Below are positions 1-8,699 of a DNA stretch of 64,000 nt, piece by piece. The DNA is from Acheta domesticus. Its lineage: Eukaryota > Arthropoda > Insecta > Orthoptera > Gryllidae. The position numbers and the translations under genes were made by a program. Within the stretch, counting starts at the first letter, position 1. Every line of letters begins with the position of its first letter. The notes under the pieces were generated by a model. It had not been told where the DNA came from, searched no databases, and saw only the letters and a program-made list of their open reading frames with translations. The stretch is from contig JAHLJT010003656.1 in the NCBI GenBank assembly GCA_031308135.1, positions 54,058,827 to 54,122,826 of the forward strand, given 5' to 3'.

Positions 1-87
1 TATAGCTGGTTGATCAAGACAGCCGAATTCACAAATTTCTATACAGTGACAGATTTTGACTTAGCTATTTAGCTCGCGTCAAATATA

Positions 88-1284
88 AGGGAAACTGTGC
101 TAAAATGACATACCTTAAAGAAAAAATGTTTCACTAGCTATAATTTTTGAGTTGGATCCTTTATTATTTTACAATTTTACAAGAAAACTAAACCAGTTGG
201 AATAGCATAGTTAAGAAAATAACATGTCTTATATATCTGTAATAATGCATTTTTTGAAAATGTTCCAGTATATCATTTTATCCTCAGTGTGTGGATAAAA
301 TGACATAGGTGCTAATGGAATTTAAAAATCTCATTTCTTACTCATATATCTTAAATAAACATTTTTGTTTTTCGTGTCACACCACCACACTGGGTATGAG
401 TCTACATATTACACTTCAGACATTTAATCCAGGTATCCTGGATGATTTGGAATAGTAATATAAGTAATTTACAATAGAGACAAGCAACATCATCATCACC
501 ACATAGTTTCTTTTTAGCCTGTTCAGCAGCAAGTCTGAACTGCAACTTCTGTTGCTTCTCAGCGAATTTTGCCTTCATATCTTCCATATAAGGTCTGTTA
601 GTCACAGCGAATTTGGTGAAACCGAAGATGCAACAATATCGGGAAGAGATGAGGGAATTACTATCGAGGGAATCGGTTGCTGACTGTGTCTAGTGCTTCA
701 TGTAGTTGTGATTGTGGATTGGTTTCTTCCAGATTGCAAGGTGTTTTCAGAGCCAGTGACATCCCCTTAGTTCTCTTTTTCTTCCTCCAAACGTATTTTA
801 ATTACAGACGCCGCACAGAAAATACGATCTGAAAAGAGGTATTTTCTCATGAAAATTCCCGTTGGGGTAAAATGACACAGTATGTCATTTTATCCCAGCA
901 GCAGGTATGTAATTGTACTTTTAGATCATGTGTTCATATGCAGATGTCCTGTTACCAAGCACTTGGAAATGCAGATTATGAAAGGCGCTGAAAATACTCA
1001 GAAAGAATTTACTTATCTTATTTATAGTCAATGTATTGAATCACACCTAAAAGATGTAAGTTATCACAGAAGAACAGTTGTCGCCAACTTCTGAACCTCG
1101 AAAATGATTGATTTCGTGACAGCGAGAAGATTTCGCACGAGAGAACTACACAATTTCCAGTGGATCACTGTCACCAACCCTAGAACGTATCCTGCTCGTG
1201 AAAAGTGCTGACAGTGGCGGCAATTGGGAGAAATATGAGGTATGTCATTTTATCCCAGTACGTCATTTTAGAACAGTTTACCCT
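88..1284. mobile_element. DNA transposon remnant with terminal inverted repeats
   Basis: About 28 bp at 88-115 (AGGGAAACTGTGCTAAAATG...) reappears inverted at the right end, 1238-1284, where the inner part is duplicated (GTCATTTTATCCCAG then GTCATTTTAGAACAG). The flanks carry TA-rich sequence, so a TA target is possible but not certain. The same GTCATTTTAT motif also occurs inside, near 270-305 and 870-895. The inside holds a decayed coding remnant with a cysteine-pair tail of the kind seen on pogo/Tigger-type (IS630-Tc1-mariner) transposases. At about 1.2 kb it is too short to be autonomous. The inverted repeats are seen directly; the superfamily is inferred. Confidence 0.55.
381..605 (-). 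pseudogene. transposase C-terminal fragment, decayed
   Basis: Read on the minus strand, this gives a lysine- and glutamine-rich helix followed by DVACLYC, then a spacer, then WIKCLKC. After one in-frame stop it continues THTQCGG. The order CxxC, WIxCxxC, H, C is the small zinc-binding tail at the C-terminus of many pogo/Tigger/jerky-like DDE transposases. The DDE catalytic core is absent. The stop where a tryptophan is usual, and the lack of anything upstream, show that it is dead. It lies inside the inverted repeats at 88-1284 and was probably part of that element. The family assignment rests on the cysteine pattern only. Confidence 0.45.
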
Positions 1285-1989
1285 ACTTAATCCTGGGAAC
1301 TGGAACCTATGACTTTCCACCTCCAGAATCATTCGATTACTCCCAACTGATTGGTTCACGCCGCGTCGTAGGTTATTTAACACAACGTCGCCTCCCTCTG
1401 GGCTGAAAAGCCTAACAAACGGTCACGGAACTAATTATGCACTACCGATTTCAACATCTGACGTACTTGTACCTTTTTAATTCAAAATATATTAATGCAT
1501 TTAACTCGGGACTGATCTTTCGCTTTCGGTTAATGCATCGCGCACGTTCCGTCGCCGCGGTGAAGCGGGTGCGGGTCGTGTGGGAGAGGAGCGCAAGTTC
1601 TTTTTGATAAACAGCGACAGTAAATAGGTAAGTGGAAGGAAGACATATGGAATGCGCTGTATAATAGAGAGTGACGTTCTAGTACAAGGTAAATATACTA
1701 ATGCAATTGGGTTAAATTAGCTCGTCAAAAATATTACGAACTTTAAACAGAGAAGTTAACTTGCTTTGCTCGCATATTTCCAAGTCGACGGCCAGGCTCC
1801 GACCTTCAGTCCCCGATTTTATCTTAGAAAATTTTTGACGAATGCGAAATTTTCGACGTTTTTTATGGAATATACACATACCGCTTATCTGTTCTCACTT
1901 TCCTCGCGCAAGTAAATTAAATAAACCAATTCTACACGGGTTCCGTTTATCCATAAGGCACAGCTGTTTCTTGACAGAAAAAGGAGTCG
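1285..1989. other. no gene seen
   Basis: Mixed-composition sequence without a recognisable coding frame or repeat. A short GC-rich patch (about 1535-1600) is the only departure from the AT-rich background. Confidence 0.4.
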
Positions 1990-2530
1990 CGTGCGGAGCG
2001 CGGGCGGTGGTGCTAGGCGGGGGGCACTGGGCGCGGGGTGTGTAGCGGGTCGCGGGGGCGAGGCGTGGGGCGGGGATTGAGGCGGGGGCGCGAGGCGCGG
2101 GGCGCAGGGCGCGGGGCGCGTGGCGCGGAGGGCGGGGGCGGGGGGCGGGGCGCGAGGCGCGAGGCGCGGGGCGCGGGGCGCGAGGCGCGGGGCGGGGGGC
2201 GGTGGGCGCGGGGCGCGGGGCGCGGGGCGCGGGGCGCGGGGCGCGGGGCGCGGGGCGCGGGGCGCGGGTGCGGTGTCCGCGCGGGGGCGGCCGAGCCGCG
2301 GGAGGCGTTCTCGCAGCTGCTGCCTATTAGCGTGGTGCGGCGCGGCGCGCCTTCCCCGAAGCGGCCCAGCGCATGAATAATGCACGCCGCCGCGCCGCGG
2401 TGCGTCACGCGCTTCTCAAAACAAACAGCGGCGGCGCGGCGCCTTCGCCCTCGCCGTCGCCGTCGCCGGCGGCCCCCGCCGCGCGCGCCTGACTGACGGG
2501 CGCTACCGGCTATTGACACCGCGGAAACGG
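1990..2530. other. GC-rich CpG island with GCGCGGG minisatellite
   Basis: An abrupt switch from AT-rich sequence to almost pure G and C. From about 2036 to 2275 it is a simple array of GGCGCGGG/GGCGCGAG units. After that comes non-repetitive CpG-rich DNA with GC-box-like stretches to about 2520. Long open frames run through both strands, but they are compositional artefacts of the array (RGAR/APRA-type low complexity). It may be a promoter-type island of an unseen transcript; no start codon context or splice site singles out a gene. Confidence 0.6.
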
Positions 2531-2719
2531 CGCGGGTTGGTCGTCATGGGACACTCACGGACCTCGTGGACACAAGGGACCAGACTTTAAGACAACGTTA
2601 TTCGAATTTCTTTGTTGCTAAGGCGTCGAGGTCCTGCTGTTCCGGGGCGAGAAATAATATTGCCAAGGATAGGTTTCGTTAAGTGAATTCCGAAATCAGA
2701 GTATTAAAATAAGTAAAAA

Positions 2720-2920
2720 TCTCTTCTTCCTCTTCTTATTCTTCTATTCTTCTATCTTCTTTAATTAAGGTTGTCTCTTTCTTCTTTTCTTTTTTCTTCA
2801 TTATTACATTCTTCTTTTCTCCTTGCCTTACTTTTTCTTCTTTTTAGCTTTTCTTTCTTCCTCTCATCCTCTTTCTTCTTCTTCTTCTTCTCTTCTTCTT
2901 CTTCTTCTCATTCTACCTAT
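2720..2920. repeat. polypyrimidine TTC/CTT tract
   Basis: About 200 bases almost entirely C and T on the plus strand, mainly imperfect TTC/CTT triplets, ending in an uninterrupted stretch near 2875-2908. It is simple sequence. A branch-point-like CTAAT and a TCCATTGCAG acceptor-like string follow at about 2920-2950, but no exon could be supported behind them. Confidence 0.7.
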
Positions 2921-2949
2921 GCTAATGTTAACGTGGCATCTCCATTGCA

Positions 2950-3835
2950 GGGGTCGCTTCAGAACGAAATCTCTTTATTGCGTCAAAACGTGGCTTGCCA
3001 AACAACAGTGCCTACCAATAGTAGCAAATGTCTCATGTGAAACTTCTTTACGATATTTCCTAACAATAATTCATTGGCGAAATGAGTTCTTTTTCTACTC
3101 CTCTTCTTCAGCTAGAAGTTTGTAACATTTTCCTTGAGCTCTTTGAATATTCTATTATTTGTTTTATTCACGTTCATCTATACCTTTTGGATACCGGGCT
3201 TCTACCCGCTGGTGTGTGTGGCGGCTGCGCTGGAGGGGGGAGAGTATGAGCCCCCCCCCCATCCAGGACGTCCGATTCTGGAATGTGGAACAGGAATGGA
3301 AACAGAAGATCGGCGTGGTCCAAGGCCCGTTCAACGGGATGTTGAACTCGTCTGGAAGTGTTTAGATAAACTACTCAAACAGTCCACCTACAATTTTGAT
3401 CCCGTCAAAACACGAACCCTCTAAAGTTTAAGATATTAACATTTTCAGCACCCACCTTGGAACAAAATCGCTTTCTCCCTGACATAGAACGTAACAACGA
3501 TATTACTCTCGCGGCTATCGTAACTAGTCTGACGTAATTGTATCTGCAATATTTCTCCCTGAGAATTTATTTCTTCTGGGCGTGTCAATTACTACGTCCA
3601 TTAATCCCATAAATGTAGAGGATGTTATATATCGCAAGACGTGGCGACTTTCCTCTTCCACTGCCTGGTGAGTTCCTGAGCCAACCTACAAATGGTCTTG
3701 CGGGTTTCCCCCTACAAGTACCTTCCCAGTGGGACATCGCTCCAGAGAGGAGAAACTCTAAGCATGCGACTGGTCTTTCAACATTTATTGTAGTACAATA
3801 CTTCTTCGTATAAACGATTTGTTAAGTTTCCTTGC
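2950..3835. other. no gene seen
   Basis: Intermediate-GC sequence with one short C run near 3250-3260 and no coding frame that resembles a known protein. Confidence 0.35.
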
Positions 3836-4250
3836 TTTCAAGGAACCGCCGTGAGGCCGCACGTCCTGCCACGTCACCCTGCCCGTCTCGACGGCGAGGA
3901 CTAGGTCCGCACGTGAACCGACTGCCGGCGGGGGCGGGAGGTCCGGTACACGGGATCGGTATGCGCGGCCACGAGGTCAGCGGGGACAGTTGCCATGCCC
4001 CCCCCGCCGCCCCCGCCCCTCTTTGGAGGCGCCGGCCCGGCCACTTCCGCCGCCGCCGGGAGGTCGCGCCCCCGCGCCCGTGCCAGCGGCCGCAGACGAT
4101 GATGCGCGCGGGAGTCGAAGTCACCTCCGCCGCGGCCGCTCCCAGGGCCTGCCTCTCGCTGCAGAGCACGTAGCCACTGGCCGTCGGCCGAAGTTAAAAT
4201 TTTCCGTCCAGTGGAGCTCCACTGGTGGACTTCGGGCAGAGGAACACGTG
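3836..4250. other. CpG-rich island, function unknown
   Basis: A second GC-rich block, with CpG-dense sequence and several overlapping open frames on both strands, none showing a recognised motif. On the minus strand an acceptor-like CTCTGCAG (about 4155-4165) and a donor-like GAGGTGACT (about 4120-4128) would enclose a tiny exon, but nothing supports it. It lies 1.8 kb downstream of chitinase exon 3 and does not resemble the next part of a GH18 domain. Confidence 0.5.
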
Positions 4251-4259
4251 GGTGACTAA

Positions 4260-5094
4260 ACACGGACTAAACTGACAGAGACCATTGTAAAGAAAATTTC
4301 GTGTAGCCCGGTATGACGAAAGTTTTACATCTAGTTTCTCACGGAGAGACGGGGAAGATCTGGAAATTTGTGCGTTTAGATTACGAATGTATAATTTACT
4401 TACAGTGTTTCACTGGTTAGTTTACTTACAAAATCCAGTGCCAAAACATTACATATCCAACATGCGTTTAAACTTTAAAGGACTTTAATATTTTCTCGAA
4501 TATATATGAGTAATAAACATAATACAGGTCACAAACTTACATAAACCTACAAAAAGTCAGTTTCATCGTTTTATAGGTCGCTTATATGTTTTTAAAAATT
4601 CCGGAGGAGATTTTATTGTTTCCTATTCCATCCCCGTTCCCATTGTAATATATTTTGTTAATATTTCTCATTCATTCCTAAGTAACATTATTCGATAGGT
4701 CGCAGGGATAATTAATGCTGATCTTGAAGTTTTCGTAGGCCAGGTCATGTGGGAAGTGAGGCACAGTCCATGAAGATTGAGTCCTTGTAAACACAATAAA
4801 GTAAAAATGTATATTCAATTTCAAAATATGCTTTAAAGCTACCTAATATAATCTACATTAAAACAAGCCTGATATATAATTGCGTTCTAATTACATAATT
4901 TCAGTTTTTATGGCTCTCTATTATTCAACTTTCCCAAAATCCAGCAATGACAATGCGTCTGAATTATCATTCGATTCCAAAGGCGCTAGGCGCGAAAAGC
5001 GATTTCAGATCTAGAAAGGTAGGTTTGCATGGAAGATAAGCCACTTTGCGTCCTAAGTGACAAGTTTTTCTGAAAGTGTTTCCTCAGTTTCCAG
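4260..5094. other. no gene seen
   Basis: AT-rich sequence with many short A/T runs, consistent with intron sequence of the chitinase gene. No repeat or coding frame stands out. Confidence 0.4.
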
Positions 5095-6045
5095 GTAAGG
5101 AATTATTCTGTCTTGTTTGGTCCAAGGAGACTGAACCCCTGTGTCTGCTCAGAGAAGGGAAAGTTGGCAATTGGTAGTCAATTGCATTAGATTTTACACG
5201 TTATTGGTTTGTCCCTTGCAACTGGGAGAAGAGGGAAAGCGAGCGTTGTTTTACTTTTGACATTCTGAGCGATGACGAGCAGGCCAGTGAGATTGAACCC
5301 TTTTGTAGTCTTTGAGTAGTGATATGCGTTTAATACCAACTGATGATTAGCTACACAAAAATCTGCTTTGAATGCCAAAAATAGAGGAAATGATTTGCAG
5401 TTTTTGATGGTTTAGACAACCATCATCATAATCATCATAATTATCATCAATTATCTGATTTTATTCTCTTATTTGAGGAAAAGGTGCGTGGGCATGCCCA
5501 GACTATGTCGAACCCCTATGTAGCCTCAGAGAAGTGGAAATTGTTTTCGCAATTGGAAATCAGTGATTTAAAAATAGTACCTTCATTTGTCCAGTGCAAA
5601 GGAAAGGGATAGGTCAAGCGAGAATCGACGCACCCTTGATGATGTGCTCCTGGCCCTGTGGAATGGGTAGCAGACTAAGAGGTTTAACCCCGTTCTGTTC
5701 TCAGAGAAGGGAAAGTGTTTCTTATAGATATTGGGAATCGGAGGCAAAAAAATCCTTTCGTATGATCTATCCTCAACTATGGCGTACTCCTCGTCCTGCG
5801 GGACAGGAGCAGGCCAAGAAGTTTAACTTCCTCTGCCATCTCAAAGAGAGAAGCATTTTTTATGAACATTGGAAATCAGCAATGCTAAAATTTTCCTTCA
5901 TAAAATTTTCACTCACCTTGGACGATGTACCCCTCGTCCCGCGGGAGGGGGTTCAGGATCTTCCTGTTCCATCCCCGAGAGCGGAAACCGTTTCTTAAGC
6001 TACTGGCAATCAGTGATGCTAAAAAATCTCCTTGGCACGCCTGAC
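5095..6045 (-). repeat. decaying tandem array of the exon-3 donor region
   Basis: The sequence at the 3' end of chitinase exon 3 and the start of its intron recurs at least three, probably six, times leftwards, at roughly 130-145 bp spacing near 5916, 5775 and 5631. More diverged copies lie near 5490, 5260 and 5110. Shared landmarks in each unit are GACGATGT...CTCGTCCTGCGGGA (exon part), a GTTTAACCCC-like segment, TCAGAGAAGGGAAAG and TTGGAAATCAGTGATGCTAAAA. The nearest copy keeps an intact splice donor (AAG|GTGAGT, minus strand, 5908-5920) and a peptide, PRDEGYIVQG, matching PQDEEYDIVKG of the real exon. A simple AT/CAT tract near 5420-5460 interrupts the array. Confidence 0.8.
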
Positions 6046-6049
6046 TCAC

Positions 6050-6384
6050 CCTTGACGATGTCGTATTCCTCGTCCTGCGGGATGAGGTGCAGGCCGTGCG
6101 GGTCGATGGCGGCGAAGGCGTACACGAGGTGCGTGCACGCGTGCGGGTCCACGTGTCGCGCCGAGAAGCGCGCGGGCTCGCGCCGGTACGCCGACCAGCC
6201 CTCCACGAAGCACACGACGCGGTACTGGTCGCGCTGTCCGCGGGGCGGGGCGGTGTCGTCGCCCATGACCGGGCTGGTGGGCAGGGCGGCGGGCGCCGGC
6301 AGGAAGGCGTAGCGCCACGACGCCAGGCTCTGCGGCCGGCTCTCCACCGCGTCGCGCAGCGGCAGGCGCGCCAGCGAGCGGAAG
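6050..6384 (-). CDS. GH18 chitinase, coding exon 3 (start of catalytic domain)
   Basis: This exon encodes the N-terminal end of a glycoside hydrolase family 18 (chitinase) barrel. It reads FRSLARLPLRDAVES, a proline-rich linker, then YRVVCFVEGWSAYR (strand beta-1 region) and CTHLVYAFAAID (beta-2 region). It ends PQDEEYDIVKG at a perfect donor, AAGG|GTGAGT, with GT at 6048-6049. The preferred acceptor is GTGCGCAG|C, leaving one base to complete a serine codon (phase 2) and phase 1 at the end. An alternative in-frame acceptor at 6438 would add 18 codons. The catalytic DxxDxDxE motif lies further on and outside the window. The exon is very GC-rich against an AT-rich background. FVEGW and PQDEEYD suggest a large multi-domain chitinase such as the Cht10 or Cht7 type, but the orthologue is not settled. 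Confidence 0.85.
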
Positions 6385-6469
6385 CTGCGCACGCGCAAGC
6401 GCGATTGGTTCTCAATTGGCGCCCAACGTAAAGGACACCTGTTTTAACTACACAGAGTATTTAATGCCA

Positions 6470-6978
6470 CGGCGTGTCAACTGCTATGATTGATTATTTT
6501 GGGTTCCCGGACGCGCCAACTACTATGGTCATCATTCCCGAAAGTGTAGAGTGCATGTTTATCACAGGAGGTGGCAGTGATCTGTCCCGGACGACGAGAT
6601 CTGGTTCCATCCAAGACGGCTTGCAGAGATTCTTCCAACAGCGGGGCACCGCCCCAGTCGGAACAAGGTTCCAGACGGGTATGGTAGTGTAGGGCATGTC
6701 AGTGTAAGACTGTGTAAGGGGTGAGCATAGGGCAAGGAAGAGGAAAAAAGGTTCGCGCGTGTTCTGTGGCGCTTAGCCATTCGCAGAGAAACCACGGTAA
6801 ATTACATATCAGACCAGCAGGTCGGTATAATTCTCGTCTAGACCGCGGCTGAATTGGAGATAGCTGTGTAGCTACTGTCGAAAGTCCTGCCACCGTCGGG
6901 AGTGGACCCGTACAAGCCCCCGGTTAGACGCTGTTGTGACATCAGTTGAAGCCCTGAGCTACCAAAGCCGGTAAGTGC
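6470..6978 (-). mobile_element. tRNA-derived SINE, family B
   Basis: Read on the minus strand, the head (about 6976) has GGTAGCTCAGGGCTTCAACT (A-box-like) and a degenerate B box, GGGTCCACTCCC. After that come TTCGACAGTAGCTACACAGC, a body with ACCGTGGTTTCTCTGCGAAT and CACGCGCGAAC, and a tail with GCCACCTCCTGTGATAAACA and GCACTACAC-like sequence. The same order of blocks is found at 10235, 13725, 17235, 19095, 27895 and 29245, which defines the family. Full copies are about 500-570 bp. Confidence 0.7.
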
Positions 6979-7085
6979 TATGATTATTAGTTCCCAATAT
7001 GTAGTGCATGTCATATCTGGGAGGTGGAGATGTTCCTCCTTCGATGGAACGTAAGATCCGGCGCCGACCGACATGTAAGTGTCAA
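6979..7085 (-). mobile_element. partial SINE family B tail
   Basis: TAGTTCCCAATATGTAGTGC, GGGAGGTGGAGATGTTCCTC and CCGGCGCCGACC repeat the 3' third of family B, as in the copy at 19095-19625, directly behind the head of the copy at 6470-6978. This copy is truncated, so two insertions are stacked head to tail. Confidence 0.55.
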
Positions 7086-7167
7086 AGGATTTGACGTAAA
7101 GGTGACTTCTACTCATCACACTACTACTTGTGATTAATAATTGTAATAACAAAAATGTATTATTGTT

Positions 7168-7169
<2 letters not shown>

Positions 7170-7209
<40 letters not shown>
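7170..7209. repeat. ATT microsatellite
   Basis: About 13 uninterrupted ATT units with a few imperfect units before them. It lies about 100 bp beyond the 3' end of the minus-strand SINE A copy at 7310-7452. Confidence 0.95.
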
Positions 7210-7309
7210 GGCGTATCGGCAATTTCTGACCACGCTACACGGTATTTTGTATAACTTTCAGGATCAGCCTCTCAGCTGTATCCCTTGGCACGACAAATTT
7301 GTTACGCCT

Positions 7310-7452
7310 TGAAGTGTGAATAATGATGTGATAGGATGTTGACGAGGGGTGAAGAGACAATCACAAATACGACCATGCCTATGCAGGACTCGACCCTGCG
7401 GCCTCCTCAGCGCAGACGACGGCTGCCGTAACCGTCCGAGCCACAGTGCCGG
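7310..7452 (-). mobile_element. tRNA-derived SINE, family A
   Basis: The minus strand reads GCCGGCACTGTGGCTCGGAC as the head and GGGTCGAGTCCTGCATAGGC as the B box (complement at 7385-7396). The body ends CTCTTCACCCCTCGTCAAC. It shares B box and body with the copy at 59105-59301 and head layout with the copies at 7868 and 62083. ATT microsatellites lie on both sides. Confidence 0.65.
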
Positions 7453-7487
<35 letters not shown>

Positions 7488-7503
7488 CATTATTATTATT
7501 ATT
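7453..7503. repeat. ATT microsatellite
   Basis: About 16 TTA units with one CAT interruption, directly abutting the head of the SINE A copy at 7310-7452. Confidence 0.95.
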
Positions 7504-7820
7504 CCACAATTTTTTCTCTAAATCTCGGATTACAATAATCGGTTTGTTTGCTGCTATCGTGCAATCGGTTTGAATTTGTTGGTCATACAATTTTGTACAG
7601 AGTCGAAAAGATTTCTCCGGTTTTGGTGAGTGTTTCTACAACTTGGGGCTTGTGTTTGGAACTTCGAGGACGATAAAAGATTTGCCAGTGGAGGTAACTA
7701 CACACCCTGTCGTGTCTTTTCAAGAATTCAATCTTTGCTAGAATTGGACAAGCTGAGACGATATGATCAATGGTTTCTACTTGTTCTTGGCAAATGCGAC
7801 ATTTATCATCTTGAAGAATT

Positions 7821-7862
7821 TATTATTTTATTATTATTATTACTATTATTATTATTATTATA
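7821..7862. repeat. ATT microsatellite
   Basis: TTA/ATT units with a single CTA interruption, immediately upstream of the plus-strand SINE A copy that starts near 7868. Confidence 0.95.
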
Positions 7863-7867
7863 AAATA

Positions 7868-8158
7868 TGCTGATCCGGATGGCCGAGATCGCTAAGACAG
7901 TAGTACCGTGGCGATCTTGGACAGAAGAATCCGAATCCGTGGGTTCGAGTCCTGCCTCGGGCATGGTTGTGTGTGTTGTCTATGTGCAAAGTGCTAGAAT
8001 GTCCCTTGTGGTTGGAGTGAGGAAGGGCATTCGGACGTAAAAACATCACCAAATCAGTATAAAAATGGAGTGGCGGAAAAATTAATAAAACTGATCCCGC
8101 ACTCATTAGCGCCGACCCCGTAGTATCGGTAAAAGGCAAAAGAATAATAATTATTATA
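7868..8158 (+). mobile_element. tRNA-derived SINE, family A
   Basis: The tRNA-like head starts GATCCGGATGGCCGAGATC (A box near 7880) and has a near-consensus B box, GGGTTCGAGTCCTG, at 7941-7954. The body has CTCGGGCATGGTTGTGTGTG, and the 3' part ends in AATAATAATTATTATA. An intact internal Pol III promoter suggests a fairly young copy. It lies on the sense-opposite strand of the chitinase gene, inside intron 2. Confidence 0.75.
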
Positions 8159-8334
8159 TTACATTAATATTGTCTCTCTGGTAAGGCGATAAGCAACGAG
8201 GACTTTGGTGAAGGTAGAGAGGGTGGAAGTGGTGTGGTGGTGCCGAGCACGGATGTGGTGGTGGTGCTGGTGACTAGGGTGGAAGTGGTGTGGCTGTGCT
8301 GAGTGCGGCGGGGGTGGTGGTGGTGGCGCCTCAC

Positions 8335-8669
8335 CTGGCCACCTGCGGCGGGACGCTCTCGACGGCGTCGCGCAGGGGCAGCGCGCGGGAGCCGAACTCG
8401 GGCCCGGAGCCGGGGGGCGGCAGGCGGCGCTGGTTGGCGGGCGGGCTCTCCACGTCGTCGCGCAGGAAGGAGCGCGGCTCGGGCTGCCAGACGCGCCGCC
8501 AGCCCGCGGGCGAAGAGAGGGCGCCGGCGCGGGGGCGGGGCCCGCGCGGGCGCGGGGCGGCCGCCGGCGACGCCAGCAGCAGCAGCGCCAGCAGCGCGGC
8601 CAGCAGCGGCGGCGGCGACGCCAGCGCCCACAGCGGCGGGCGGGGCGGCCGCGGCCGCGCGGCGGCGCT
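8335..8669 (-). CDS. GH18 chitinase, coding exon 2 (signal-peptide core and linker)
   Basis: The reading frame has no in-frame ATG in this exon; it enters through an acceptor, TTGTGTGCAG|AGC, at phase 0. It encodes a hydrophobic core, LLAALLALLLLASPAAA, at about residues 28-45 of the assembled protein, a typical signal-peptide h-region with an AxA-like end. A proline/arginine-rich linker follows with FLRDDVESPP and LPLRDAVESVPP. The exon ends GTGGCCAG|GTGAGG, phase 2, matching exon 3. The product would be secreted or enter the endoplasmic reticulum. The linker repeats recur in exon 3. Exons 2 and 3 are the same length (335 nt). The extreme GC content and open shadow frames make other readings tempting, but phase agreement at both ends supports this frame. 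Confidence 0.72.
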
Positions 8670-8699
8670 CTGCACACAACCACCACGGCATCGTTATTA

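Larger units (their letters stand above)
6385..8334 (-). other. chitinase intron 2
   Basis: A phase-2 intron of about 1.95 kb. The donor CAG|GTGAGG lies next to 8335 and the acceptor GCGCAG next to 6384. It is packed with two tRNA-derived SINE families and three ATT microsatellites, listed separately. Confidence 0.65.

Noticed and set aside
1885..2519. Long proline/alanine/arginine-rich open frames on both strands
   Set aside because: They arise from a GCGCGGG array in which stop codons cannot occur; three frames are equally open and none has a motif.
2771..3040. Serine/phenylalanine/leucine-rich open frame and an acceptor-like TCCATTGCAG at about 2950
   Set aside because: The frame is the translation of a TTC/CTT tract, and no splice-bounded exon with sensible codon use follows the acceptor.
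5909..6415. A 168-residue minus-strand open frame across exon 3 and the adjacent tandem copy
   Set aside because: It is out of frame with the GH18 motifs in exon 3; it merely happens to be in frame with the peptide of the duplicated copy.
7941..7954. B-box-like sequences considered as true tRNA genes
   Set aside because: The surrounding sequence does not fold as a complete cloverleaf, and the blocks recur with long non-tRNA bodies, so they are SINEs.
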